From NCBI RefSeq assembly GCF_965221685.1, contig NZ_OZ244907.1: 64,000 bases of DNA; one strand, given 5' to 3'. Within the stretch, counting starts at the first letter, position 1. Each line of letters begins with the position of its first letter. Positions 55,676-63,094 of the stretch are shown here, in pieces. The stretch is from Palauibacter sp022826685. Its GTDB lineage: Bacteria; Gemmatimonadota; Gemmatimonadetes; Palauibacterales; Palauibacteraceae. The notes under the pieces are model-generated. The model was not told where the DNA came from, did no database searches, and saw nothing but the letters and a program-made list of their open reading frames with translations. The position numbers and the translations under genes are program-made.

Positions 55676-56296
55676 ATGTCCGAGGAGCGCGGAGTAGCGG
55701 GGATCGTACTGGCCGCCGGTTCGTCGACCCGCATGGGGCGCAACAAGCTCCTGCTGGATGTCGACGGGGAGACGCTCGTGCGCCGCGCCGTACGCCTCGC
55801 GGTCGAGGTCGGCCTGGACCCCGTCATCCTCGTTACGGGACGTTTCCGGGAGGCCGTCGAACGCGAGGTCGACGATCTCGACTGCGCGCCGACCTTCAAT
55901 CCCGATCACGAGACCGGCATCCAGACGTCCGTGGCCTGCGGCGTTGCGGCGGTGCCGGCGGATAGCGGGGCCGCCGTCGTGATGCTGCCCGACATGCCGT
56001 TCGTGACCGCGCCCATGGTGCGGACGCTGGTGGAGCGTTACGCGGAGACGGATGCCCCGCTCGTCGTGTCGCGTTATGGCGAAGTGAACGCGCCGCCCAT
56101 CCTTTACGGCCGCGGCCTCTTCGGCGAAATCTCCCGCATGCGGGCGGGGTGCGGGCGCGAGGTCGTCCGCCGCCACCACGAGCGGGCGATCCACGTGGAC
56201 TGGCCCGCCGAGCGGCTCAGGGACCTCGACCGGCCCGACGAATACGAGTCGGTGCGGCGGGAACTCGCCGGAGCCACCGCCGGGGATCTCCCGTGA
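55676..56296 (+). CDS. MobA-like NTP transferase for molybdenum cofactor maturation
   Basis: A 206-residue nucleotidyltransferase with the motif LAAGSSTRMGRNKLLL (about residues 12-27) and MLPDMPFVTAPM. It matches MocA/MobA-type cytidylyl- or guanylyltransferases that attach CMP or GMP to molybdopterin. In CO dehydrogenase operons the cofactor is the cytosine dinucleotide form, which MocA makes. The GGAGG before the ATG is only two bases away, closer than normal. It overlaps the XdhC gene by four bases (GTGA). Confidence 0.85.
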   Translation: MSEERGVAGIVLAAGSSTRMGRNKLLLDVDGETLVRRAVRLAVEVGLDPVILVTGRFREAVEREVDDLDCAPTFNPDHETGIQTSVACGVAAVPADSGAAVVMLPDMPFVTAPMVRTLVERYAETDAPLVVSRYGEVNAPPILYGRGLFGEISRMRAGCGREVVRRHHERAIHVDWPAERLRDLDRPDEYESVRRELAGATAGDLP

Positions 56297-57321
56297 AACG
56301 CGAACTGCTCGATCTCGCGGCACGGTTGACGGTCGAGCGGCAGCCGTACGCGCTCGCCACGGTCGTGCGGAGCGAGCGCCCCACGAGCGGCAAGCCCGGT
56401 AACATGGCGCTGGTCTCGGCCGACGGCGTCATACACGGCTGGATCGGTGGCAGCTGCACCCGGTCGGAGGTGATCCGCCACGCGCTGGAGACCCTGAATG
56501 AGGGCGAACCCCGGCTCCTCGCCTTCGGGTCGAGTCCCGGACGACCCGACGACCTGGTCCCCGTCCCCATGTCCTGCAGCAGCGGAGGGAAGGTGGAAGT
56601 GCACGTGAATCCGGTTCTTCCGGCTCCCGTCCTGATCGTGGCGGGAAGTTCGCCGGTCGCCGTCGCGCTCGTGCGCCTCGGCGGCGCGATGGGATACGCG
56701 ACCGTGGCCGAAGTCCCCGCGGATGGGGCTCCGGATGGGACGCTGGCCGAGGTGGCCGATGAAGTCGTCGAGGACCTGGCCGAGACGGCGGCGCGCTACG
56801 CCGAACGCCCCCGCGGATGGAAGCTGTACGGGGTCGTCGCCACCATGGGACGGCGCGACGAGGGCTCGCTCGCGGAGTTGGCGGCCGCCGCGCCGGACTA
56901 TCTCGGCGTCATCGCCTCCCCCACGCGGATGGAGGAAGTCCGTCGCGTCCTGGCCGCGCAGGGACTCGACGCCGAGGCGATCGCCCGCGTGCGTGGCCCG
57001 GCCGGCCTCGACATCGGCGCCGAGAGCCCCGAGGAGATCGCCGTGAGCATCCTCGCCGAGATCGTCCAGCTCGAGGCGCAACCGGACGAGCCGGAGGCCG
57101 TCGCGTCCGGCGACGCACCCGCGGACGAAGCGGCAAGCGACGAGCAGGCGGGCGCGGCGCAGGCGATAGATCCCGTGTGCGGGATGACCGTCCCGGTGGC
57201 GGGGTCCCCCTCCTCCATCTTCGAAGGGGAACCCGTCTACTTCTGCTGCGAGGGCTGCCGCAGCCGCTTCGACGCGACGCCCGAACTCTACGTCTCTGCG
57301 TCCCCGGTCCGTCCCTCGTGA
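56293..57321 (+). CDS. XdhC/CoxI maturation factor fused to a C-terminal YHS domain
   Basis: A 342-residue protein starting at GTG 56293. Residues 1-270 are an XdhC-type protein: GNMALVSADGVIHGWIGGSCT near the N-terminus, then an Rossmann-like domain (VLIVAGSSPVAVALVRLGGA). A linker rich in Ala, Asp and Glu leads to a YHS domain from about residue 292, with DPVCGM (Cys296) and VYFCCEGCRSRF. XdhC helps insert the sulfurated Mo cofactor; YHS domains bind metal. This fusion suggests metal handling tied to active-site maturation. It is coupled to the neighbouring genes by overlap. Confidence 0.88.
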   Translation: MKRELLDLAARLTVERQPYALATVVRSERPTSGKPGNMALVSADGVIHGWIGGSCTRSEVIRHALETLNEGEPRLLAFGSSPGRPDDLVPVPMSCSSGGKVEVHVNPVLPAPVLIVAGSSPVAVALVRLGGAMGYATVAEVPADGAPDGTLAEVADEVVEDLAETAARYAERPRGWKLYGVVATMGRRDEGSLAELAAAAPDYLGVIASPTRMEEVRRVLAAQGLDAEAIARVRGPAGLDIGAESPEEIAVSILAEIVQLEAQPDEPEAVASGDAPADEAASDEQAGAAQAIDPVCGMTVPVAGSPSSIFEGEPVYFCCEGCRSRFDATPELYVSASPVRPS

Positions 57322-57349
57322 GTCCGAACCGCATGAGAGAGGAGTCCGC

Positions 57350-57802
57350 ATGAAGATCGAGGAAGGGTTCACGATCGACGCGCCCGCAGCCGACGTGTGG
57401 GCGATTCTCTCCGACCCGCGACAGCTCTCGGAACTCCTGCCCGGCGCGGAAATCACGGAGCAGATCGACGACACCACGTGGGAAGGCGGCATGACCGTCA
57501 AGGTGGGACCCCTCGTGGCGGCCTATACCGGGACCGTATCCTTCATACTGAACGAAGAGGAGCGGTCCGCGGTCATCCGGGCGCTGGGCCAGGGCAAGGC
57601 CGGAATGGGCACCGCCGAAATGACGATGAAGAGCCGGGTGGCGGCGCTCGCCGATGGCGGTTCCGAGGTCACGATGGACTCGGAGGTGACGGTCACCGGG
57701 ATCCTCGCCCAACTCGGCCGCGGCATGACCCAGGTCGTGTCGAAACGGATGCTGCAGGAGTTCGTCGGAAGACTCACGCGCGCGCTTGAAAATCAGGCAT
57801 AG
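57350..57802 (+). CDS. coxG: CoxG-family SRPBCC protein
   Basis: A 150-residue START/Bet v1-like protein: FTIDAPAADVWAILSDPRQL, then LLPGAE and WEGGMTVKVGPLVAAYTG, the CoxG signature. In CO dehydrogenase systems CoxG proteins have been linked to membrane anchoring and to quinone transfer. Typical versions are longer and end in a hydrophobic tail; this one has only the domain. It follows XdhC by 28 bases and precedes coxM by 11 bases. Confidence 0.85.
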   Translation: MKIEEGFTIDAPAADVWAILSDPRQLSELLPGAEITEQIDDTTWEGGMTVKVGPLVAAYTGTVSFILNEEERSAVIRALGQGKAGMGTAEMTMKSRVAALADGGSEVTMDSEVTVTGILAQLGRGMTQVVSKRMLQEFVGRLTRALENQA

Positions 57803-57813
57803 GAGGCAGAGCC

Positions 57814-58752
57814 ATGATCCCCCCGCAGTTCGACTACCACGCGCCGGGCGGACTGGATGAAGCGCTCGGCCTGCTCGGCGAACTTGACGACGCGAAGGTG
57901 ATGTCGGGCGGCCAGAGCCTCCTTCCGATGCTCAAGCTTCGCCTCGCCGGGCCCGCGAACATCATCGACATCGGCCGGATCCCCGGGCTCGACACGATCG
58001 AGGAGCGGGACGGCTGCCTCCGGATCGGCGCGCTCGTGACCGAGACCCAGCTCGAGGAATCCGTGGCCGTGGCGGAGCGCTATCCGATCCTGCTCGACAC
58101 CGCCCGCGTGATCGCGGATCCGCTCGTGCGCAACCGTGCCACCGTGTGCGGCAACATCGCCCACGGCGACCCCGCGAACGACCACCCGGCGACGATGCTC
58201 GCGCTGCGCGCCCACGTCGTCGCGACCGGGCCGAACGGCGAGCGCACGATCGACATCGACGACTTCTTCCACGGCCTCTTCATGACCGCCCTGGGAGAGG
58301 ACGAGATCCTCACCGAACTCCATATCCCGGTGCCACCCGCGGGGAGCGGCGGCGCCTACGTCAAGCTGGAGCGCAAGGTGGGCGACTACGCCGTGGCGGG
58401 CGCCGCCGTGCAGCTCACGCTGGACGACGACGGGAAGGTGACGAAAGCCGGCGTCGGGCTCACGAACCTGGGCTTCGCCCCCATCCGCGCGACGGTCGCC
58501 GAAGAGACGCTCCTCGGGGCGGACTTCGTGCCGGCAGGCGGGTTGCGGGGCGCCATCGAGAAGATCCGCGACGCGATCACGAGCGCGCCCGACGCGGACG
58601 AGGTGATCGCGGCCGCCGCGCAGGCCGCCGCCGACATGACCGAACCGGTCGAAGACCGGCGCGGCTCCGTCGAATACAAGAGGAACATGGCCCGCGTGCT
58701 CACGGAGAGGGCCATCCGCAAGGCGCTCGCGCGCGCCGGGGCCGGAGGGTAG
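57814..58752 (+). CDS. coxM: CO dehydrogenase medium (FAD-binding) subunit
   Basis: A 312-residue flavin subunit. FAD-binding motifs are SGGQSLLPMLKLRL (about residues 31-44) and RATVCGNIAHGDPAND (about 108-123); the C-terminal domain follows the CO dehydrogenase flavoprotein layout. It accepts electrons from the 2Fe-2S subunit and passes them to quinone. Gene order coxM-coxS-coxL matches form I operons. Four bases separate it from coxS. Confidence 0.93.
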   Translation: MIPPQFDYHAPGGLDEALGLLGELDDAKVMSGGQSLLPMLKLRLAGPANIIDIGRIPGLDTIEERDGCLRIGALVTETQLEESVAVAERYPILLDTARVIADPLVRNRATVCGNIAHGDPANDHPATMLALRAHVVATGPNGERTIDIDDFFHGLFMTALGEDEILTELHIPVPPAGSGGAYVKLERKVGDYAVAGAAVQLTLDDDGKVTKAGVGLTNLGFAPIRATVAEETLLGADFVPAGGLRGAIEKIRDAITSAPDADEVIAAAAQAAADMTEPVEDRRGSVEYKRNMARVLTERAIRKALARAGAGG

Positions 58753-58756
58753 AGCG

Positions 58757-59257
58757 ATGGCGACACACCGGATATCCGTCACCGTGAACGGCGAGGCGCA
58801 CGCGGCCGAGGTCGAGTCGCGCACGCTCCTCGTCCACCTGATCCGCGACGAACTGCGGCTCACCGGCACCCACATCGGGTGCGACACCACCCACTGCGGG
58901 GCCTGTACCGTGCTGCTCGACGGGCAGCCGACGAAGTCCTGCACCGTCCTCGCCGTGCAGGCCGACGGGGCCGAGATCGGGACCGTGGAGGGACTCGCCG
59001 GCGCCGACGGCATGCACGCGCTCCAGGAGGGATTCTGGGAGAAGCACGGCCTCCAGTGCGGCTTCTGCACGCCCGGCATGCTGATGACCGGCGCCGCCCT
59101 CCTCGAGGAGAACCCGAACCCGAGCGAGGCCGAAATCCGCGAGGCCATCTCCGGCAATCTCTGCCGCTGCACCGGCTACGTGAACATCGTCAAGGCGGTC
59201 CAGTACGCCGCCGACAAACTCGCCGCTGGCACCGCCGAGGCGGGGGAGGACAGCTGA
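58757..59257 (+). CDS. coxS: CO dehydrogenase small (2Fe-2S) subunit
   Basis: A 166-residue iron-sulfur subunit. The plant-type cluster is held by Cys42, Cys47, Cys50 and Cys62 (GCDTTHCGACTVLLDG), the second cluster by Cys101, Cys104, Cys136 and Cys138 (CGFCTPGMLM and NLCRCTGY). It relays electrons from the Mo-Cu centre to FAD. Its stop overlaps the coxL start (TGATG at 59255-59259). Confidence 0.95.
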   Translation: MATHRISVTVNGEAHAAEVESRTLLVHLIRDELRLTGTHIGCDTTHCGACTVLLDGQPTKSCTVLAVQADGAEIGTVEGLAGADGMHALQEGFWEKHGLQCGFCTPGMLMTGAALLEENPNPSEAEIREAISGNLCRCTGYVNIVKAVQYAADKLAAGTAEAGEDS

Positions 59258-61623
59258 TGGCACCGAAGACTTCCGCCGACATCTGCGGCATGGGCCACTC
59301 CATGAAGCGCAAGGAGGATCCGCGCTTCCTGCAGGGCAAAGGCAACTACATCGACGACATCGTCCTCCCCGGCATGCTGTGGCTCGACATCGTCCGCAGC
59401 CCGATCGCCTACGGGAAGATCAAGAGCATCGACTCGAGCAAGGCGCTGGAGGTCCCCGGCGTCCTCGCCGTCCTCACCGGCAAGGACCTCGAGGCGTACA
59501 ACCTGCACTGGATGCCGACGCTGATGTCGGACACGCAAATGGTGCTCCCCACGGACACCGTCATGTACCAGGCGCAGGAGGTCGCGGCCGTCATCGCCAC
59601 CTCGCGCTACGCGGCCGCCGACGGCGTCGCCGCCGTCGAGGTCGACTACGAGCCGATGAAGCCCGTCATCGACCCCTTCAAGGCGCTCGAGGAGGACGCG
59701 CCCGTCCTGCGCACGGACAAGGAGGGCCAGACCGACAACCGCATCTGGCACTGGGAGGCGGGAGACAAGGAGGCGACGGACAAGGTGTTCGAGGAGGCGG
59801 ACGTCGTCGTGCGCGAGAGCATGCACGTGCCGCGCATCCACGTCGCCTCGATCGAGACGTGCGGCTGCCTGGCCGACTTCAACCCCGTCGAGGGCCATCT
59901 CACCGTCTACATGACGACGCAGGCCCCGCACGCGATCCGCACCGTGCTCGCCCTCGTGGCGGGACACGTCGGACTCTCCGAGGAGAAGATCCGCGTCGTG
60001 TCGCCGGACATCGGGGGCGGCTTCGGCGGCAAGGTGCCGGTCTATCCGGGCTACGTCGTCGCGATCGCAGCCTCCGTCGTGCTCGGCAAGCCGGTCAAGT
60101 GGATCGAGGACCGGATGGAGAACCTCCAGGCGGACTCCTTCGCGCGCGACTACCACATGGACGCCGAGATCGCGGCGGACGCGGACGGGAAGATCCGGGG
60201 CCTCCGCATCAAGACGCTCGCCGACCACGGCTACTCCGACGCCCAGGCTGCGCCGTCCAAGTTCCCGGCGGGCCTCTTCTCCATCTGCACCGGCTCCTAC
60301 GACATGGAGCAGGCGTACGCCGAGGTGGACGCGGTCTACACGAACAAGCCGCCGGGCGGCGTCGCCTACCGCTGCTCCTTCCGCGTGACCGAGGCCGTGC
60401 ACTGCATGGAGCGCGTCGTGGACACGCTGGCGCACAAGATCGGGAAGGATCCGGCGCAACTGCGCGAGGAGAACTTCATCCCGAAGGAAGCCTTCCCCTA
60501 CGAGTCGCCGCTCGGCTGGGAGTACGACAGCGGTGATTACCAGGCCGCGATGGACAAGGCGAAGGAGATGATCGGCTATGACGACCTGCGCCGGGAGCAG
60601 GCGGAGAAGCGCGAGCGCGGCGAACTGATGGGGATCGGCGTGTGCAGCTTCACCGAGGTGCTGGGCGCGGGTCCCTCCAAGGACTTCGACATCCTCGGCA
60701 TCAAGATGTTCGACTCCGCCGAGGTCCGCGTGCATCCCACCGGCAAGGCGATCGCCCGCTTCGGCACGAAGTCCCAGGGCCAAGGCCACGAGACCACCTA
60801 CGCGCAGATCATCGCCGAGGAACTCGGACTCCCCGCCGCGCATGTGCAGGTGGAGGAGGGCGACACCGACACCGCCCCGTACGGCCTCGGCACCTACGCC
60901 AGCCGCTCGACCCCGACCGCCGGGGCCGCGGGCGCGATGGCCGCGCGCCAGATCCGCGACAAGGCCGCCAAGATCGCCGCCCACCTGATGGAGGTGAGCG
61001 AGGAGGACCTCGAATGGGAGCCCGGGAAGTTCTCCGTGAAGGGCGCGCCGGACCGGTCCGTCACGATCCAGGACTGCGCCTTCGCCGCCTACACGAACCT
61101 CCCCGAGGGGATGGAGCCGGGGATGGAGGCGACGAACTACTACGACCCGCCCAACCTCACCTTCCCCTTCGGAACGTACATCTGCGTCGTGGACATCGAT
61201 CGCGGCACCGGTGAGGTCACGGTGCGCCGCTTCGTCGCGGTGGACGACTGCGGCAACATCATCAACCCGATGATCGTGCAGGGGCAGATCCACGGCGGCC
61301 TGACCCAGGGCATCGGCCCCGCCCTGTTCGAGGAGATCCCCTACGACGAGGACGGCAACAACCTCGCCGGCTCGTTCATGGACTACCTCGTCCCGACCTC
61401 CATGGAGACCCCCGCGTGGGAGACCGGCCACACGATCACGCCGTCACCCCACCACCCCCTCGGCGCCAAGGGCGTCGGCGAGTCGGCCACGGTGGGCGCG
61501 CCGCCGGCGATCGCGAACGCGGTCGTGGACGCGCTCGCGCACCTGGGCGTGACGCACCTCGACATCCCGATCACCCCCGACAAGGTGTGGGAGGTCCTGA
61601 ACGAGAAGGGGGTGGCGGAATAG
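59257..61623 (+). CDS. coxL: Form I carbon monoxide dehydrogenase large (Mo-Cu) subunit
   Basis: A 788-residue molybdenum hydroxylase subunit. VAYRCSFR at residues 369-376 contains the AYxCSFR motif specific to form I CoxL, with Cys373 as the Cu ligand. The cofactor-binding GGGFGGK lies at 253-259 and the catalytic Glu742 in GVGES (739-743). It oxidises CO to CO2. Xanthine dehydrogenase relatives lack this motif. The operon has the form I order but the AAA and vWA proteins (CoxD, CoxE) usual downstream are absent in this window. Confidence 0.95.
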   Translation: MAPKTSADICGMGHSMKRKEDPRFLQGKGNYIDDIVLPGMLWLDIVRSPIAYGKIKSIDSSKALEVPGVLAVLTGKDLEAYNLHWMPTLMSDTQMVLPTDTVMYQAQEVAAVIATSRYAAADGVAAVEVDYEPMKPVIDPFKALEEDAPVLRTDKEGQTDNRIWHWEAGDKEATDKVFEEADVVVRESMHVPRIHVASIETCGCLADFNPVEGHLTVYMTTQAPHAIRTVLALVAGHVGLSEEKIRVVSPDIGGGFGGKVPVYPGYVVAIAASVVLGKPVKWIEDRMENLQADSFARDYHMDAEIAADADGKIRGLRIKTLADHGYSDAQAAPSKFPAGLFSICTGSYDMEQAYAEVDAVYTNKPPGGVAYRCSFRVTEAVHCMERVVDTLAHKIGKDPAQLREENFIPKEAFPYESPLGWEYDSGDYQAAMDKAKEMIGYDDLRREQAEKRERGELMGIGVCSFTEVLGAGPSKDFDILGIKMFDSAEVRVHPTGKAIARFGTKSQGQGHETTYAQIIAEELGLPAAHVQVEEGDTDTAPYGLGTYASRSTPTAGAAGAMAARQIRDKAAKIAAHLMEVSEEDLEWEPGKFSVKGAPDRSVTIQDCAFAAYTNLPEGMEPGMEATNYYDPPNLTFPFGTYICVVDIDRGTGEVTVRRFVAVDDCGNIINPMIVQGQIHGGLTQGIGPALFEEIPYDEDGNNLAGSFMDYLVPTSMETPAWETGHTITPSPHHPLGAKGVGESATVGAPPAIANAVVDALAHLGVTHLDIPITPDKVWEVLNEKGVAE

Positions 61624-61710
61624 CGGAACGGGAGCTGGCCGAGTGTGAGTTCGCGGTGGCTGAAGAGTACAGGTGTGCCCTCCGGTATCGTGCAGCGGCA
61701 ACCTCATCGA

Positions 61711-61735
61711 GTTGTCAACAGATCCGTTGTCAACA
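61711..61735. promoter_or_regulatory. Two GTTGTCAACA repeats, probable operator of the DUF2283 gene
   Basis: GTTGTCAACA occurs at 61711-61720 and again at 61726-61735. Each is a near-palindrome (GTTG-T-CAAC), and the copies start 15 bases apart, on a stretch more AT-rich than its surroundings. They lie 51 bases before the DUF2283 start and likely bind a repressor. Confidence 0.5.
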
Positions 61736-61786
61736 ATTCTGTTGGCGAGCGTGCGGAGCCACGGGAAGGACCGTCAGGGGAACACG

Positions 61787-62002
61787 ATGAGACTGCACTA
61801 CTATCCCGAAACCGACAGCCTTTACATCGAATTCCGGGAGAGTCCGGGCGCCGAGACGCGTGAAGTGGCCGACGGAGTCCGCGTCGATTTGGATGCTCGC
61901 GGTCACGTCGTCGGATTCGATATCGACCACGCCTCAATTCGCCTGGATCTCTTCACACTGGAAGCCAACGGTCCGCCGCTGCGTTCCTATCGCATCGCCT
62001 GA
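61787..62002 (+). CDS. DUF2283 small protein
   Basis: A 71-residue protein beginning YYPETDSLYIEFRES and containing GVRVDLDARGHVVGFDIDHA, the DUF2283 pattern. In many genomes such proteins are antitoxins next to RelE-like (DUF4258) toxins; none is seen here. AGGGGA precedes the ATG. Its last 16 bases overlap the convergent tumA gene. Role as antitoxin is inferred. Confidence 0.82.
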   Translation: MRLHYYPETDSLYIEFRESPGAETREVADGVRVDLDARGHVVGFDIDHASIRLDLFTLEANGPPLRSYRIA

Positions 62003-62397
62003 CGCGTGCCGATGGCGTCGCTCGGGCCGCTTCCCGTCCCCGTCAACGAGACGTCGAGCCGCACCTGATCGTAGGGCACGCGCGGCACCAGCTTGCCGCG
62101 CTCCCCCGACCGCAGTTCCACGAGCCCGTATCGCGACATCGTTTTCAGCGTGCGCGACAGGTTCGACTTGCTTCGCCCCGCCAGGTCCGCGAGCTCCGTG
62201 AGCGAACGCGGCCGCTCACGAGCAATCAGTTCCAGGAGATGTCGATTGTGCTCGGACAGCAACTTCGCGAAGCTCTCGATCGATGTGAACCACACCTTCG
62301 GCTCACCCTTCGCAGGCGTGTGCTCGCCGCGGGCAATCGCGAGGGTGCGCGCTTTCATCTGGTCGTAGCTGGCGATGCCGATCTCCAGTGTTTTCAT
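61987..62397 (-). CDS. tumA: TumA-like winged-helix antitoxin
   Basis: A 136-residue DNA-binding protein with a winged helix (RPRSLTELADLAGRSKSNLS, then KTMSRYGLVEL). This is the type of HVO_A0114-like regulator paired with TumE toxins. GGGAGG lies nine bases before ATG 62397, and that start overlaps the toxin stop by four bases (ATGA). It would neutralise TumE and repress the operon. Its end overlaps the convergent DUF2283 gene. Confidence 0.82.
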   Translation of the reverse strand: MKTLEIGIASYDQMKARTLAIARGEHTPAKGEPKVWFTSIESFAKLLSEHNRHLLELIARERPRSLTELADLAGRSKSNLSRTLKTMSRYGLVELRSGERGKLVPRVPYDQVRLDVSLTGTGSGPSDAIGTRQAMR

Positions 62398-62765
62398 GGA
62401 ACCGAACCTCCCTCTCCTAGTACCTGGTCCACTTCCCTCCAGAAATCCTCCAGCAGCGCGGCAGCGTCCCTGTACTCATAAGGCCGGATTGTCCGCAGGC
62501 GATGCCGATGATCGTGCGGCGCACGTTGTCCCCCGCCCGGACCTCGTCTCTCCCCTCCCGGGTGCGCGTTATCGAAGCCAACCAGCCTGGCGCCATCCGG
62601 CGCATGCAGCGTCAACGAGTAGCTGAGACCGTGCGGTCGCTCCGGCGTCACCTCGGTCCGCACCACGACGAACTTCACCCAGTGCCCGGTGTCGTCCACG
62701 AACATCGTCTCGCCGTGCAGCTCGAGCAGTGCTTCCAACCCGGGATCGCGGTTCGGCTCCGTCAT
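62394..62765 (-). CDS. tumE: TumE-family toxin
   Basis: A 123-residue protein of the TumE (DUF6516) type: ALLELHGETMFVDDTGHWVK, then TPERPHGLSYSLTLHAPDG, GFDNAHPG, and a HDHRH-containing stretch with YEYRDAAALLEDFW. TumE proteins are toxins, reportedly nucleases acting on RNA. It is first in the operon, upstream of its antitoxin, unlike many type II pairs. No SD precedes its ATG; the putative promoter lies directly before the start, so the mRNA may be leaderless. Confidence 0.83.
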   Translation of the reverse strand: MTEPNRDPGLEALLELHGETMFVDDTGHWVKFVVVRTEVTPERPHGLSYSLTLHAPDGARLVGFDNAHPGGERRGPGGGQRAPHDHRHRLRTIRPYEYRDAAALLEDFWREVDQVLGEGGSVP

Positions 62766-62773
62766 CGCGACGA

Positions 62774-62792
62774 GTTATCATAATCTGATAAC
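62774..62792. promoter_or_regulatory. Palindromic operator-promoter of tumE-tumA
   Basis: GTTATCATAATCTGATAAC has perfect 7-bp arms around a 5-base centre. Read on the minus strand it contains a TATGAT -10-like element, eight bases before the tumE start. AT-rich in a GC-rich genome, it is the likely site where TumA or the TumE-TumA complex represses the operon. Confidence 0.6.
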
Positions 62793-62859
62793 CCAAGCAA
62801 GAACAACCGAGCAACCTCGAAGTTGCCCCACGGCACACATGCCGACATCTTCTCGCGCC

Positions 62860-62988
62860 ATGATTCGCGCGTCCGACATCCGACCCCTCCGCGCCCGCGG
62901 AGCGAGCTGCGCCGGCAGCACCTCCGCTCCCTGCACCTGCGCCTGTATGTGTTCGTGTCGCCACGACGCGTGGATCCGGGTGTGTTGA
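62860..62988 (+). CDS. Putative Cys-rich leader peptide
   Basis: A 42-residue frame from ATG 62860 (ATG 62839 gives 49) ends in a dense Cys run: C then CTCACMCSC and a final Cys, eight Cys near the C-terminus in all. No SD is obvious. It is followed within 35 bases by a small hairpin and a rho-independent terminator, then a RimK-like ligase gene. This order is that of transcription attenuators, where scarce Cys-tRNA would stall ribosomes. This stretch of 62793-63094 holds no other gene. The case is circumstantial. Confidence 0.35.
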   Translation: MIRASDIRPLRARGASCAGSTSAPCTCACMCSCRHDAWIRVC

Positions 62989-63021
62989 TGCGCTGAGCCT
63001 CCAGCTCAAACCGTTTTTCGA

Positions 63022-63055
63022 GCCGCCCCGGTCCGCCGACCCGGGCGGCTTTTTT
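63022..63055 (+). terminator. Rho-independent terminator between leader ORF and ATP-grasp gene
   Basis: A GC-rich stem (GCCGCCC with GGGCGGC, extended after one mismatch) is followed by six T residues. It lies 40 bases before the ligase start, downstream of a small TGAGC/GCTCA hairpin at 62994-63008. Its position allows attenuation of the ligase gene, or it simply ends an upstream transcript. Confidence 0.75.
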
Positions 63056-63094
63056 GTGCCCCCTGTTCAACCGGCTTCAACCCGAGAGAAGATC

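Noticed and set aside
54051..61623. Reading guanine deaminase plus the molybdenum enzyme as a purine catabolic locus
   Set aside because: CoxL carries the form I CO dehydrogenase motif and gene order, and guaD is separately transcribed in the other direction.
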